Shown here one piece after another: positions 36,670-47,051 of a stretch of DNA of 64,000 bases. Made by a program: the position numbers and the translations under genes. Position 1 is the first letter of the stretch; each line of letters starts with the position of its first letter. The DNA comes from Morchella semilibera. Lineage: Eukaryota; Ascomycota; Pezizomycetes; Pezizales; Morchellaceae. Where the stretch lies: positions 186,001-250,000 of the forward strand of contig WBVU01000016.1 of assembly GCA_009192285.1 (NCBI GenBank), written 5' to 3'. The notes under the pieces were generated by a model. It did no database searches and was not told the DNA's origin. It was given only the letters and a program-made list of their open reading frames with translations.

Positions 36670-38765
36670 CTATTCCAAAAGTCTATTATACATATCAATC
36701 AATCCGTTGCTACCACTGGCATCCTCTGCACTATCGGACCTGGGTCTCCATAGGACACAATCACTTTCCTCCAAGTCCACAAAATCGCTAATCTCTATTG
36801 GGTATTGGGTTGAGATTTTATCTGACTCAACAATGGATGAACCAGGTACAGTCACTGGAGCCGGCCTGCTGGTGAAAAGACTTTGGGGCTTGAAATAGTT
36901 TTTGATTGTGGTTTGCCGAGTATTGGAGGTGTGCTTTTGTTTGATGAGTGCATTGCGCAGCTCAACAATTTTGATTGATGAATCGGAAACTGATAATTCT
37001 TTTCCACTAGGAGTATAGAGTTCCGTGATTTTCATGGATTGTAGATAGCGGGAAAGCTCATTAGCATAATGGATTGCGCTGTCGATTGTAATAATAGGAA
37101 CTGGTTTCGGAGTTGCTGACTCTGTTTTTTCAGAATCGGATTCATCTTCGTCTGGTACATAGCAACCATCAAGTCCATCAATTCGCTCTAATAAAGCACC
37201 CGCTGCGATCCCCTTTTCAACAATCAATGCTGCATCAGGAAGTTCTACCTCCTCCGAAATGTCCACCAAATTATCTTCATCAAAATCAAAGAATTCTTCA
37301 AATGCCGGAAGAAAATTAGGATCAGACATTTGTATCAAATGATTATCAAAAACCTCCCGCATTGCAATTTGACAGTAGCTTCGTTCTCTTGCAATAAAAT
37401 ATTGATAATCATCTTCAAGTATCTGAGGATTGACGGCAACAGGTTGATTGATATTTTGACAGATATTGGCTTTTTTCCAACAATGAACAATGGTTTCTTT
37501 TGTAATTGAATCCCAAGCATCGGACATCAGATATATTGCTTGTAGAATATCAATCTTATCGGGCCGGGTACCATATAAGTTGAAGTGTTGAACCATATTA
37601 TCTGCGTAACGTCTACGGTAGGCTGCTTTGAATGATCTGATAATACCTTGATCAAGTGGTTGTAAAATGGAAGTAGTATTCGGTGGGAGAAAAATCAGGG
37701 TTATGTTGGTCAATTCTGGAGGAGTAGGTCCAGTCCAACTTATTGGTGGATTTGCAGGATCAGGATGAGATGGGCAATTGTCGGCTATTAATGCAATAAA
37801 CCGTCTCTCAATCCTCATCTGAACATTTAGAGTTCGTAAGAATTCAAACCAAAGACCTGTAACCATCCATGCTTTCTTATTATTCCTGTATATAACAGGT
37901 AAGTTTGCAGGATTAATATGGTTCTGTCTGAATGCATGTGGCTCAGTTGCTCGACCAATCACCCATAGCTTTCTCTTATCCGTACCCGTAGCATTAACGA
38001 TATGAAATGTTGAAATTCGTAACTTATCATCCTTCCCTCCTACAGCGACAAGTTTTCCCTTCTCTTTACGTACATTGGATGTTTTAGGCTGCTTATTATA
38101 GACTAGCCCACTTTCATCGCAATTATATACGTCTTCTTCTGCAAATGTTCCTAGTTTTTCTGACAATTCCCGTCGCCATATTGGAATCATAGCTTTGTCT
38201 ATCGTTGGTGCATCACCATAATTTTTAAGACGTCCAATATTGTATCTCGATTTGAAATTTGCCAACCAACCAGCTGAGAGTTCGAAGTTTGAATAATCTT
38301 TGTTCACGACAGCTTGTGTAAGGTGTGTTTGTATAATTTTGGATTGGGCACGGATAATATCATCGGTAACAGGAATTCGTTGGGTCTCGGCTGCATCAAT
38401 CCATAGTGCAAGAAAATGCTCTAGGAATGGGAAATGTGCAGATCTAAGTTTCTGTTTTTTCGCATTTGGCCCTGTTAAGACATATATTAATTAAATTATC
38501 TAAAAGAAAGTCTAACTTGTTAATAGAATGGAATCGGTCTGTAATTCTTACCTTCAGGGGGGCCTGCTTTAACCCGTTCCTCCCAATTCTTTAGATGGTC
38601 TGATAAACTAGAGGTAGCTAAAGGACTTCCATCACTCCGTTTGGGACAGTCTGCGAGTGTTCCAAATTCCGATAATTTCATCTTTGGGTATTTTTCTCGG
38701 AGCTTACAAAGCTCATACTTTTGAATTGGTGTCAATCCGGTAAAATTCTGACGTTTGGGAGGCAT
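36670..38765 (-). CDS. Pogo-like transposase (CENP-B type helix-turn-helix plus DDE domain)
   Basis: Cuts and reinserts the element that carries it. Two exons, 38765-38552 and 38471-36670, are joined by an 80-nt intron (donor GTAAGA, acceptor CTTAACAG) for 2016 nt and 671 residues with no internal stop. Exon 1 holds the N-terminal helix-turn-helix (LTPIQKYELCKLREKYP, then SSLSDHLKNWEERV). A CENP-B type DNA-binding segment spans the junction to SAGWLANFKSRYNIG. The catalytic domain shows the DDE triad positions in YNCDESGLVYNKQP, FIALIADNCPSHPDP and TTSILQPLDQGIIRSFK, the last acid being D as in pogo elements. The C-terminus is an acidic, low-complexity tail. Codon use is AT-rich compared with neighbouring genes, as expected of a transposon. 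Confidence 0.94.
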
Positions 38766-38943
38766 TTTAAAAAGGCAGTAGAGAATGCGGGCACGGTGGT
38801 GTGGTGGAAAGTAAAGTTACAGAACACTCGTGATGTTTTTGTTCTTGCCATATAATAACCTGTATTATTTATTTGCTGTATTATTTATTTGCTGTCTCGT
38901 ATATTTGCTATCTCGTACAGTCTTCCCTTCATGGACACGCTAC

Positions 38944-38964
38944 CGACATAGCGAGGTGCGACTG
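38944..38964 (-). repeat. Right terminal inverted repeat of the pogo element
   Basis: 21 bp ending in GGTGCGACTG, an exact inverted copy of 36228-36248. Confidence 0.95.
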
Positions 38965-39272
38965 TACATGTAATAAGTGCATGTAGTCTATTTCAATCAC
39001 AGAACTTCACTCGATTGGTGGGGCACGCTCAACCTTGCCGTGATGGGTTAGCGTTCGCGGCTCTCAAATTTCTCGAAACCTCAACTCCAACGACGTGCTG
39101 CGAAACATCACCATTGTGAAAGCGACCCCCCCCCCACACCCCCAGTCAATTGCCTCCCCAGGGATCATATTCAGAAGCAAGGCAATTTGGAACAAAAATC
39201 ACAGCAATGAAACGCATACGCTACTCCTCGTCGCTATGTGATTCATTCCTTTCCTCCCCTCCAAGACCGATA
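38965..39272. other. Short region between the transposon and mL44
   Basis: No gene seen. It begins with the right TA duplication and a TACATGTA palindrome, and should contain the mL44 promoter and leader. Confidence 0.5.
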
Positions 39273-40292
39273 ATGCCCCGCCCTCGAATAACGACGGCGG
39301 CAAAGAGGCCTTTTATCACATCACATATCCGCTCTCTCTCCACCGCCCCAGTGCGGACTCAGCGGGATCAATATGAAAAGCCTATTAACCCTTACCAACC
39401 CGCACCCGGAGAGCCCCTCCCTCGTGCGCGCGACCCTCTTAGTTCTGCAAAACTCGCCGCTCTCCATGCCCGTCTTAGTCTACATCCAAAATACCCTATA
39501 CAAACTCTGGCCCGCGCACTCATTGACCAGTCTGCCGACCCTATCCGCTTTTACAACAACAGCTCCTTAGCCTACCTCGGGAACTCTCTCCTTGGCTACT
39601 ATGGCGCCGAGCACTTCATGTGTACATACCCACGGCTCCCTACGCTGGTTTTAAAGTCCGCAATGGCCGCCTTTGTGGGCCCGAAGCCCCTTGCCGCCAT
39701 TGGGCGAGAATGGGGTGTCGAAACCGCCTTCGAACCAACCCCAAATGTCGACGCTGGTCTTCTCCAGTTCAAGCGATTGCCTCCCGGCACACAAGTGAAG
39801 GGACATCTACGCCCTGCCCGCAGTGAGGGTGTTCCGGAGGAGGACGCAATGGCAAACTTCGTCCGCGCTACATTCGCAGGGGTATATCTCCACGAGGGAG
39901 TTGCGGCGAGTAGGCAGTTCTTCCGGCAGCATGTAATGTCAAGGAAGTTGGACGTGGACAAACTCTTTAACTTCGTGCAGCCAACACGGGAGCTCTCGCG
40001 GTTATGTGCGAGGGAGGGGTTCACGCCACCAGTTGCGAGGCTGGTTAGTGAGACGGGTAGGATGTCGAGGAGCCCAGTATACATAGTGGGCGTATACTCA
40101 GGGCAGGAATGTCTTGGGCAGGGGTATGGTGCAAGCTTGAACGAGGCTAGGATAAGAGCGGCGGTGAATGCATTGAAAGGGTGGTATCTATACAGTCCAG
40201 CAAATCCAGTGGATCTTCCAAGTAAAATGGATGTGGACCCTGAAGCGTCTTTTGCGCCGGCTATGATTGATGTGGGCGAAGTTATTGTTTAG
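39273..40292 (+). CDS. MRPL3: Mitochondrial large-subunit ribosomal protein mL44 (MRPL3, RNase III-like fold)
   Basis: Mitochondrial ribosome component built from an RNase III-like domain and a C-terminal double-stranded RNA-binding domain. Single exon. The frame stays open upstream to 39150, but the ATG at 39273 gives a compact basic presequence (MPRPRITTAAKRPFI) and a 339-residue protein, close to the family size; an in-frame ATG at 39207 is an alternative. Landmarks are FYNNSSLAYLGNSLLGYYGA, LPTLVLKSAMAAFVGP, RATFAGVYLHEGV and the dsRBD-like YIVGVYSGQECLGQGYGASL with NEARIRAAVNALKGWYL. The catalytic acids of true RNase III are not obvious, consistent with a structural role. Confidence 0.92.
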   Translation: MPRPRITTAAKRPFITSHIRSLSTAPVRTQRDQYEKPINPYQPAPGEPLPRARDPLSSAKLAALHARLSLHPKYPIQTLARALIDQSADPIRFYNNSSLAYLGNSLLGYYGAEHFMCTYPRLPTLVLKSAMAAFVGPKPLAAIGREWGVETAFEPTPNVDAGLLQFKRLPPGTQVKGHLRPARSEGVPEEDAMANFVRATFAGVYLHEGVAASRQFFRQHVMSRKLDVDKLFNFVQPTRELSRLCAREGFTPPVARLVSETGRMSRSPVYIVGVYSGQECLGQGYGASLNEARIRAAVNALKGWYLYSPANPVDLPSKMDVDPEASFAPAMIDVGEVIV

Positions 40293-41703
40293 AGCGGCGT
40301 GGTGTAAGAATCATAGAGGGGTCATTTGTGGGCAATGTCCATATGTATAAGAAATATACTTCCTTTTGTTTTCTTCTCTGCGGCCGGTCAGGCTATTCCA
40401 GACACGGCACAGACTAAATAGTCAAATAAAGTTAAAAAAAAACGTCGCTTGTTAACATTACTAGTATTTCTTGTTGGCGAAGTAAACACTGACCCATAAT
40501 TATTTGTTGCGCCTGAATAACCGCTGTATGGAGGTAATCTGGTCATTGACTACAAGGGTTTAAATGTAGCTGGGGTGGGGTGGTCTTTGGGTGTGTAAAC
40601 CAAACGTGTAATGATACCTACAAGTACATACATGTACTTGTAGTTGACCAACAAGCTTTGAACCAGTGGCATAAATTCGGGTTTTATCTCTCAGCTACTC
40701 TTCTACCCATATCAACACATACACGCCTATTCACGCACACGCACATGCACATGTTTCTCACAATGGACAGCTTCATAACTTCATATGTATGTATTTCATC
40801 ACCTCAACCTTAAGATCTGATCCAAAGCTTACAACAACAGTTAATGTTCAGTTCCTGTGTCTGCTTCGCCCTCTTCCTTGGCACCTTTCTCTATGAATGC
40901 TACAGAGCAGGGTATCATCTACGCTCGAGAGATGGGCTTCCGGATGCCAACAAAGGTGCTCTGGTTGCCTGAGATATGTCCGGCTCTTAGATGAATGGGG
41001 GATTTTAGTGATAGGCCCGCTCTGCCTATTGGCAAGTTTGATTTTTGGGTTGGCCTTGCTTTCTATAGGATTCTATCGTATTTATTTTTACTTCCTTAAT
41101 CCTCTAAACTCGGGTCTGGGAATGAAGCTAGGGGCTGTTTTGTATGGAATCTCCGTATAGTACGTAGCCTACGTGTTAATGAGTGGATGGGACTAAGTAG
41201 ATAGGCAAAAGTATTCTATCCAATGAGAATATATAATTTTAGTAGTATACATAACACCGCCTAAGAAACAGCCCTTGAATACACTTCTGGTGAAATAAAA
41301 CAAACGAAGAACATACAAAGTAGGTTATCCTCTCCATGTTCAAAAACCGATGTTAACCACAGTCGTAGCCCATGTATATATATATATAACTAACGGTAAA
41401 CACCTAATTTCTCTTCTGTACAGTCTTATGGCATCATTCGTATCATAGTACGATCATTAGCTTTCGGTATACCTCTCAGAGGACCAGCCTAATAAAGTGA
41501 TGTACCTAAACGATACATAAAAAGAGAAGAAATACCAGAATATATGTACGGTAAGGAATACAAATAGTAAAAAAAAAAATGAATGTTGTTTTATTTATAG
41601 AGGATCGAGAAGCCATCAACGCATTGGGCGCAACTACCAGATACTCCAGCAATTGAGCGCCCTCGCGGAGGTATTAAAGTGCTACTGTTTTATCTATTAG
41701 TAT
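40293..41703. other. Intergenic region between mL44 and the metallopeptidase-like gene
   Basis: No confident gene. A perfect 26-bp palindrome with a 2-nt centre lies at 40618-40643. An open frame at 40897-41160 (+) would encode two hydrophobic segments in 87 residues; it has no recognisable homology and may be chance. The rest is AT-rich with microsatellite-like TA runs near 41375. Confidence 0.45.
40618..40643. repeat. 26-bp palindrome containing ACATGT
   Basis: CTACAAGTACAT followed after 2 nt by its exact reverse complement ATGTACTTGTAG. It belongs to the TACATGTA-type palindromes scattered through the intergenic DNA. Confidence 0.85.
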
Positions 41704-44456
41704 TTAAGCCTCAAAGAAGGTCAGTTTAGGATTATTCTTATACCTAGTTCCCCCATGAGGATTCCCAAATAAAGGAGAGCGACGGCCCAGGCTAGTCAGA
41801 ATTTCAATGCCATCGACCCAAGACCCGGCACGAACACTGAAACCTAAAAGACTTTCCCCCTTCCTAGTATCTAGCGAGAAATCTGAGATTTCTGTTTTCC
41901 GGTCATTCTTATCTCCCCTGTGTCCAAATAGTTGGCTTGACGAATCCTCATATACAAACTCCAATCCATCCAGTGCTGTACTATGAAAGACCCTGATGCT
42001 TGTGAGGATCCTTCCTGGAGTTAATGTGTGTAGGTAAACTTCTTGTGGTGTAGATCCGTCTGTATCTGAAAGCCCTAGCGAAGAACTTTTATACGCAACC
42101 CCATATCCGTTGGGAAGTTGAACCTTTGCGCCCTTTGTTGCGGAGAAATCACTGATAATAGTTTGTCCTTGACCTGCTGAATAGATCTTGAGTTTCATTA
42201 CTTTTGATCGGCAATCTTGCGGTAGCTTCCCGCGAAGCTCGCTCTCAAGCAACTGCACCTCACGTTCGATTTTGGTTGTGAATTCTAAATGTGCTCGATA
42301 TATATCGTCTGTATAGATTTCCACCAGAAATATGCCGCTACTGGCACTAGCGAATACGCCGTTCTCTATGGCATATATCTGGGGATTATCGTGACTCGAG
42401 GTTGTTATTGGATCTGTTGGAAGGCGGAAGCATGGGTGGTGTCGTAGTCGAAGACAATCGACCCTATTTTCAATCAGTTTCGGTATATTGAGAAGTTATA
42501 TAAAATTAGACTTACCTGGACCAATTGCATTCCTCTTGAGGAAGACAGATTCTTAGAAAGAGTTAGTTATGATAGGAAAATGGCGTGATGAATAACATAC
42601 CTTAAGCCAGCGGATTTTGTTTTGAACGAGTACGGTTCCTGAAATAATGATAAGTTACATCAAAGTGATTGATATTCGAATGGGAGGAGTCTCAAACCTT
42701 GGTAGTAAATGTCCTGTTTATGCGATCAAGCTCACGAGGCTGGACGGGTGGTTGCGGGCTTATAAAAGCCTCAATCATGTTACCCATCGCGGACGTGGCC
42801 GCCTCCCTATCCACCCACATGTATAAGTTGTATATTCATTCACGGTGAGGGTTGATAGGAACCCAGTGTTACCCACCAAAAGCTCCCGAGGTCTATCATC
42901 TCGTTTGTGCTAGTTGAATTACCTTCAATACGTGTACAGTCCGTAAACTAGAGTATTCATTAATCTGTAAGTTCCTTAAGAAGATAACGGGAAATGTAAA
43001 GGCAAATTTTGTGATAGACCTACTGCTGGAACCACCTCTTCAAGACAGGATGGGAATGTATACAGGGAACGAGTTCCGCACACGCCAATCTCGTTGCTCA
43101 ATGCTGAGTGATTGATCAACCCTTCAATTCTCAAATCATCTTTAGCGTCAAACATCAGGACAGCGACATGCCGCTTTGAGTTCACGGATAAATTTTGAAA
43201 ATATTGGAAATATTTATCCACAGCAGCCGAGGCAATATTTAGGATGGCATCGCCGTCTCTAACAGCCTCTAAACTTTGAATTTCTGGAGTCGATTGAAGT
43301 TCAGCATATATCCCGCGCTGAGAACTAGTTGGCACAACTTACCAGCTACTGTCTTTTCTGATCGTATGACATGAACTTTTGCGATATTGTGCATTACGCC
43401 ATTTTCTTTGTTTGACAGTGAATCCTCAGCCCATTCTTCTTCTAACCGAAAACATCTTCGTCCTATGAGTAAGGGCTGTCAGGTTTGAGTTCCGTTTGTT
43501 TATTAAGAAGACAAACCTAGTCTATTTCTATACATCTGCTCTCCGGTAAAGGCTTGGGCAAGATAGCTTAAGTAGCAATATGTCAGAATTTGGTTTAACC
43601 TTAAATCTAAATTCACGGCCAATGATTGACATACGCTGCCATTCTAAGCTTCCGCTTTGCCATGCGGATATCATTCCCCTCCCGTTGCTTCCGGTCACTT
43701 TGGCATTCATATTCGCCTAGTGAATCTTTGGCTAAAACTATGGCCAGATACAATGGAGGGGAAGAAGTAAGAGGTAAAAAATTGACGACTATGATTGAGC
43801 TAGTACAGGGAATTTTTGCCCCTGTGAAATCAAAACGTAATCTGTTTGGACCTGGGTCAAGGTGTACCAAAACCTTGAAGTACCCACAATTAACCGGCCA
43901 TTGAGTCGGTGGGTATCCTTCCAAATGATGGTGTACAGTTATCATTCCGTCACATGGGCGTTCAGGTAGCCCAACCTGTCCAAATACAAGCAAGATGCTT
44001 TGGTGCACCCATTGGTTCTCTTGAACCGAAAGAAAGCGAGGCGCAAATGGCGAAATAGGAAGTGATGATGATCTAGAGGCTCCGCTACTTCCCTTTCTGG
44101 AGTATTAGCATATATAACTACGATATCTTAAATGCTGAATGGTATAGGAAACGAACAAAGCTGGGCGCATGGCTTGAATTTATGAGTTCTGACGTTGGTC
44201 TTGGTATACGAGGTCGTCGCTCAGGAGATGTGCGGTCGGTGAGATTCAGTGAGCTGCTCGACTGCGTTCTGAAGAACCCATGGCCGGAGCTCTCCTCCAG
44301 AACTGAAGACGAGGAGGCTGTTTTAAGAGAAGACTCTTCGGAACTAGATTTGGAGACCATATTGGTCCTTGATCTCCGCAATCCTGGAATCTTTATTTTG
44401 CCCATTTTCTCCGAAAAGCGAGAGGGATTTAGGGCGGATTTTGACTGGGTAGGCAT
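41704..44456 (-). CDS. YIL108W-like putative metallopeptidase with jacalin-like C-terminal domain, probably degenerate
   Basis: Recognisable in order: a Ser/Arg-rich N-terminus (from ATG 44456), exon 44096-43635 (VHQSILLVFGQVGLP, WPVNCGYFKVLVHLDPG, LAIVLAKDS), exon 43566-43517 (AQAFTGEQMYRNRL), exon 43462-43343 (RRCFRLEEEW), exon 43301-43024 (HVAVLMFDAK, SCLEEVVPA), then pieces ending at 42698 (RINRTFTTK), 42638-42601, 42551-42516, and the last exon 42463-41704 (HHPCFRLP, then the jacalin-like SWVDGIEILTSLGR). The family normally has an HExxH zinc site between EEVVPA and the LNRSF-like motif. No HE codon pair exists in any minus-strand frame between 43024 and 42698. The junction at 43342/43302 works in frame only as a 41-nt GT-TG intron. 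It is either a pseudogene or an inactive relative. The N-terminal exon end is unresolved. Confidence 0.62.
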
Positions 44457-45958
44457 TCGTGTATTGTAATATTTTGTGAACAGAGGTCGAAGTAGCTAAA
44501 TAATAAGACAGAAGGTAGTGAGGCACAATTGACAACAAGACACCTCGTAGGCAAGGCGACAACCCAACCCAATTATGTAGCTAGGTGCCGTCGAAACAAG
44601 ATTTCTGAGGGGAAAAAACAAATTGAACAAAGTTAATGCGAAAGAAAGAATAGGAAAGGCTTGGGTGGGCTTGACAATTGTGATGGCTGTGATTTTGTAA
44701 CAATGAGGATGCTAGCGAGTAAGCAAAAAGCAAGCCCCTTTGAGGAATGGACTGGCTGGTGGGTGGTGGCGGGGAGGTCCTGTAGCTAAACGACGGTGAG
44801 ATAAAAGGGCGCGTAGATGAGCGAATGAATGTCCCATGAGTTGGGGGGGATGTATTCGATGTATTCTAAACTTAAGGGAGCTAAGATGGAAGAAAGGTGA
44901 TGGCAGGTGGCCTCCTAGTTATTTTCCAGCGCTATGTGAACATCTCCGCTCCTAATAGCTACGTAGACCACCACCTAGCAATATTTCAATCCATACATGT
45001 ATCTCTGGGCTGCAATATGTATAATGTACCTACTGGTCCCAAGGAAAAACGAAATGAGGACTCAGTTTCCGGGGTCGGGATCGGGGTGCCTACTTGACCT
45101 GGCGGGGTGCAACTGGCGATTATCAGTTACCCATATCAGGCCCCGAAGGTGGCCAATGTTTTCCGTAACAAGCTACTGCTTGAAGGTCGCTGCAGCAAGC
45201 TTATGTGCCAGTCGTTGGTGGAGGTTTAGACAGGTTTGGATCATTTCCCTCTGCCCTACGCGCGAGATTGCGGAGCCTCCATACGCGCTAAAGTTACGTC
45301 ACCACGGCCGTACGGGAAGAACCCTGTCAGACCAGCTTGAAATAGTATGTCCCGATTCGAGATGTAAATAAAACAATCGAATTGAGAAGCTGAGTGTAAA
45401 CACAACATAGGTCTTGGCTACATATTTTATGTTGCTCCGTAGGCCTGGGCTGAGGCTAGACTTAGCGATAATAACTTACTTCCCACTTATACTCTCCCGC
45501 TACCTACTTCGAGGTTTGTTTATCACAACCTAGCAACAGTATCGAAATATCTAATGATATTATCAGTATTTCCCCGAAAGACTTAATAACTAGATAATAT
45601 ACTTAGTTAAGGAAGAGAGGAACAGGAGTACAGGGATCCAGCAATAGATATCTAAAGAGATCGGGGGCGGGGAGAAAGAAAGAAAAAGGAAAAAAAAAAA
45701 TACTGGCATTCCTCTCGTTTTTGCCAGCTCATCCTATATACCATCTCATGGCCTTTATTCCTTCCTGAATTCGAAACTCATCCAACAAACTGGTCACTGA
45801 CCCCTCGCCGTTCCCGCCCGCCTCCTTAAAATTTCTCCGCCCTTGCAGGGTTTAGCGTTCCTTGCCGACGGACTACGATCCAGGAGTGCATACTATTTCT
45901 GTTCTCACCATAGTCTGTCCTTTTACATCAAGAACACTCCTCTCTTTGTCGTTTTTTG
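44457..45958. other. Divergent intergenic region between the metallopeptidase-like gene and the WHI5-type gene
   Basis: No gene seen. It should hold both promoters. A TACATGTA palindrome lies near 44995. An A-rich run at about 45690 and CT-rich sequence up to 45950 precede the WHI5-type start. Confidence 0.5.
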
Positions 45959-47051
45959 ATGGAAAATATGTCTTCGTCCACTACCTCAAAGACATGGACG
46001 GAAAAGCAAACCAAAGAGGTAATGAGGAAGGTGATTAGGCGTGCGGAAGTATCTCGAGTGAGTAAACCACAGCGCAACCCGCCTTGATAATGCTGTTTTT
46101 TTTTTCCCTTCAAGAACCCTCGCTAACGTTTATACCTCTCAGATTGCCCGATTACTACAGCACCGCCTTGCACTTGCCAACTTTAAGACCAAGAAAGGTT
46201 GGGAAAACTTGACCCTAGACACCATCGAACCCAAGATTGAGGAGGATTTGAAGCGAAAACGTCAACGGCCATCATCAAGGGACAAGTCACCATCGCCAGG
46301 TGCTCCACTTTTTAGTGAAGGTGAACTCGAGTGGTCAAGGAAAAATAAGCCGATAAATGGACAGCCCCGTAAGCGACGTAGGAGCCAATCGTCTGATATT
46401 GGACCTCTTCCCAATTTCCGGAATTCAAAAAAGCGTGGGCAGCTTTCCACCTCCACGGACTTGCAGCAACCACCCTCCAAGCGCCGACAATTGGGGAGGG
46501 ATCATAGCCGCACAGTCCAATCCTCACCAGGATACCGATACGGTAATGAGGAGAGAGACAAAGATAACTATGACTTTCAGCCCGCATTTCACTCAAGCCC
46601 TCCCCGCACTCCGCCCCGGCGGATTGCAAAACTAGGGACCAGGCGAGGTGGGGAGGTTGGCGCCGATCTGTTGATATACCTCGCCACTTCTCCGTCCCCA
46701 GCTGGTACCATGTCCAAGACAAACATTGCTCCAACCACACCACCACCATCCTTTGCTCACCCATCCTCTGTTATGAATACCCCAGGAGGGGGCCTCCCTC
46801 GGACTCCCCAAACAGGTTTCAATTTTGCGGATTTCGTCAACATTACCCCTTCGCCCGCTCAATGCGCTTTTGGCACCGTTGTTGCGGGACGAGGTACTCC
46901 CGCAAAAGGACGAGGCACTCCTATTGCTGCTGCCCGTCGACGCCTAAATTTCGATCAACTTGCCCCGCCGACTGGTTCCCCATCGGTTTCGTCTGGAGGT
47001 ACGAGGCATACCGGTTTGGGCTTGGATCTGGGCGGCGAACTTGTGTCGTGA
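45959..47051 (+). CDS. WHI5/NRM1-type G1/S transcriptional repressor
   Basis: Likely corepressor of MBF/SBF-type G1/S transcription, nuclear and controlled by cyclin-dependent kinase in known relatives. Two exons, 45959-46057 and 46143-47051, are joined across an 85-nt intron (GTGAGT to CTCTCAG) for 1008 nt, 335 residues. The defining short motif follows the junction: RIARLLQHRLALANFKTKKG then WENLTL, matching the Whi5 family pattern in which conserved Leu, Arg and Lys residues lead to a GW. The rest is disordered and basic, with many SP/TP sites (DKSPSPG, HSSPPRTPPR, PTTPPPSF, NTPGGGLPRTPQTG, NITPSPAQ) that fit CDK phosphorylation. Near the C-terminus is RGTPIAAARRRLNFDQL. Whether it acts as WHI5 or NRM1 cannot be told from sequence alone. 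Confidence 0.78.

Larger units (their letters stand above)
36228..38964 (-). mobile_element. Complete pogo-type (Tc1/mariner superfamily) DNA transposon
   Basis: 2737-bp element with perfect 21-bp terminal inverted repeats starting CAGTCGCACCTCGCTATGTC, at 36228-36248 and 38944-38964. It is flanked by the TA dinucleotide on both sides (36226-36227 and 38965-38966), the duplication expected of Tc1/mariner/pogo insertion. It encodes one transposase on the minus strand with no disabling change. The ends contain several short subterminal repeats of the form TTTGCTATCTCG. Joining the two flanks gives GTACATACATGTA, so the insertion split a TACATGTA-type palindrome cluster. The intact frame and identical ends suggest recent activity. 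Confidence 0.95.

Noticed and set aside
40897-41160. 87-codon frame with two hydrophobic segments
   Set aside because: No recognisable family, AT-rich hydrophobic codons arise by chance, and no leader or intron evidence; mentioned only in the gap entry.
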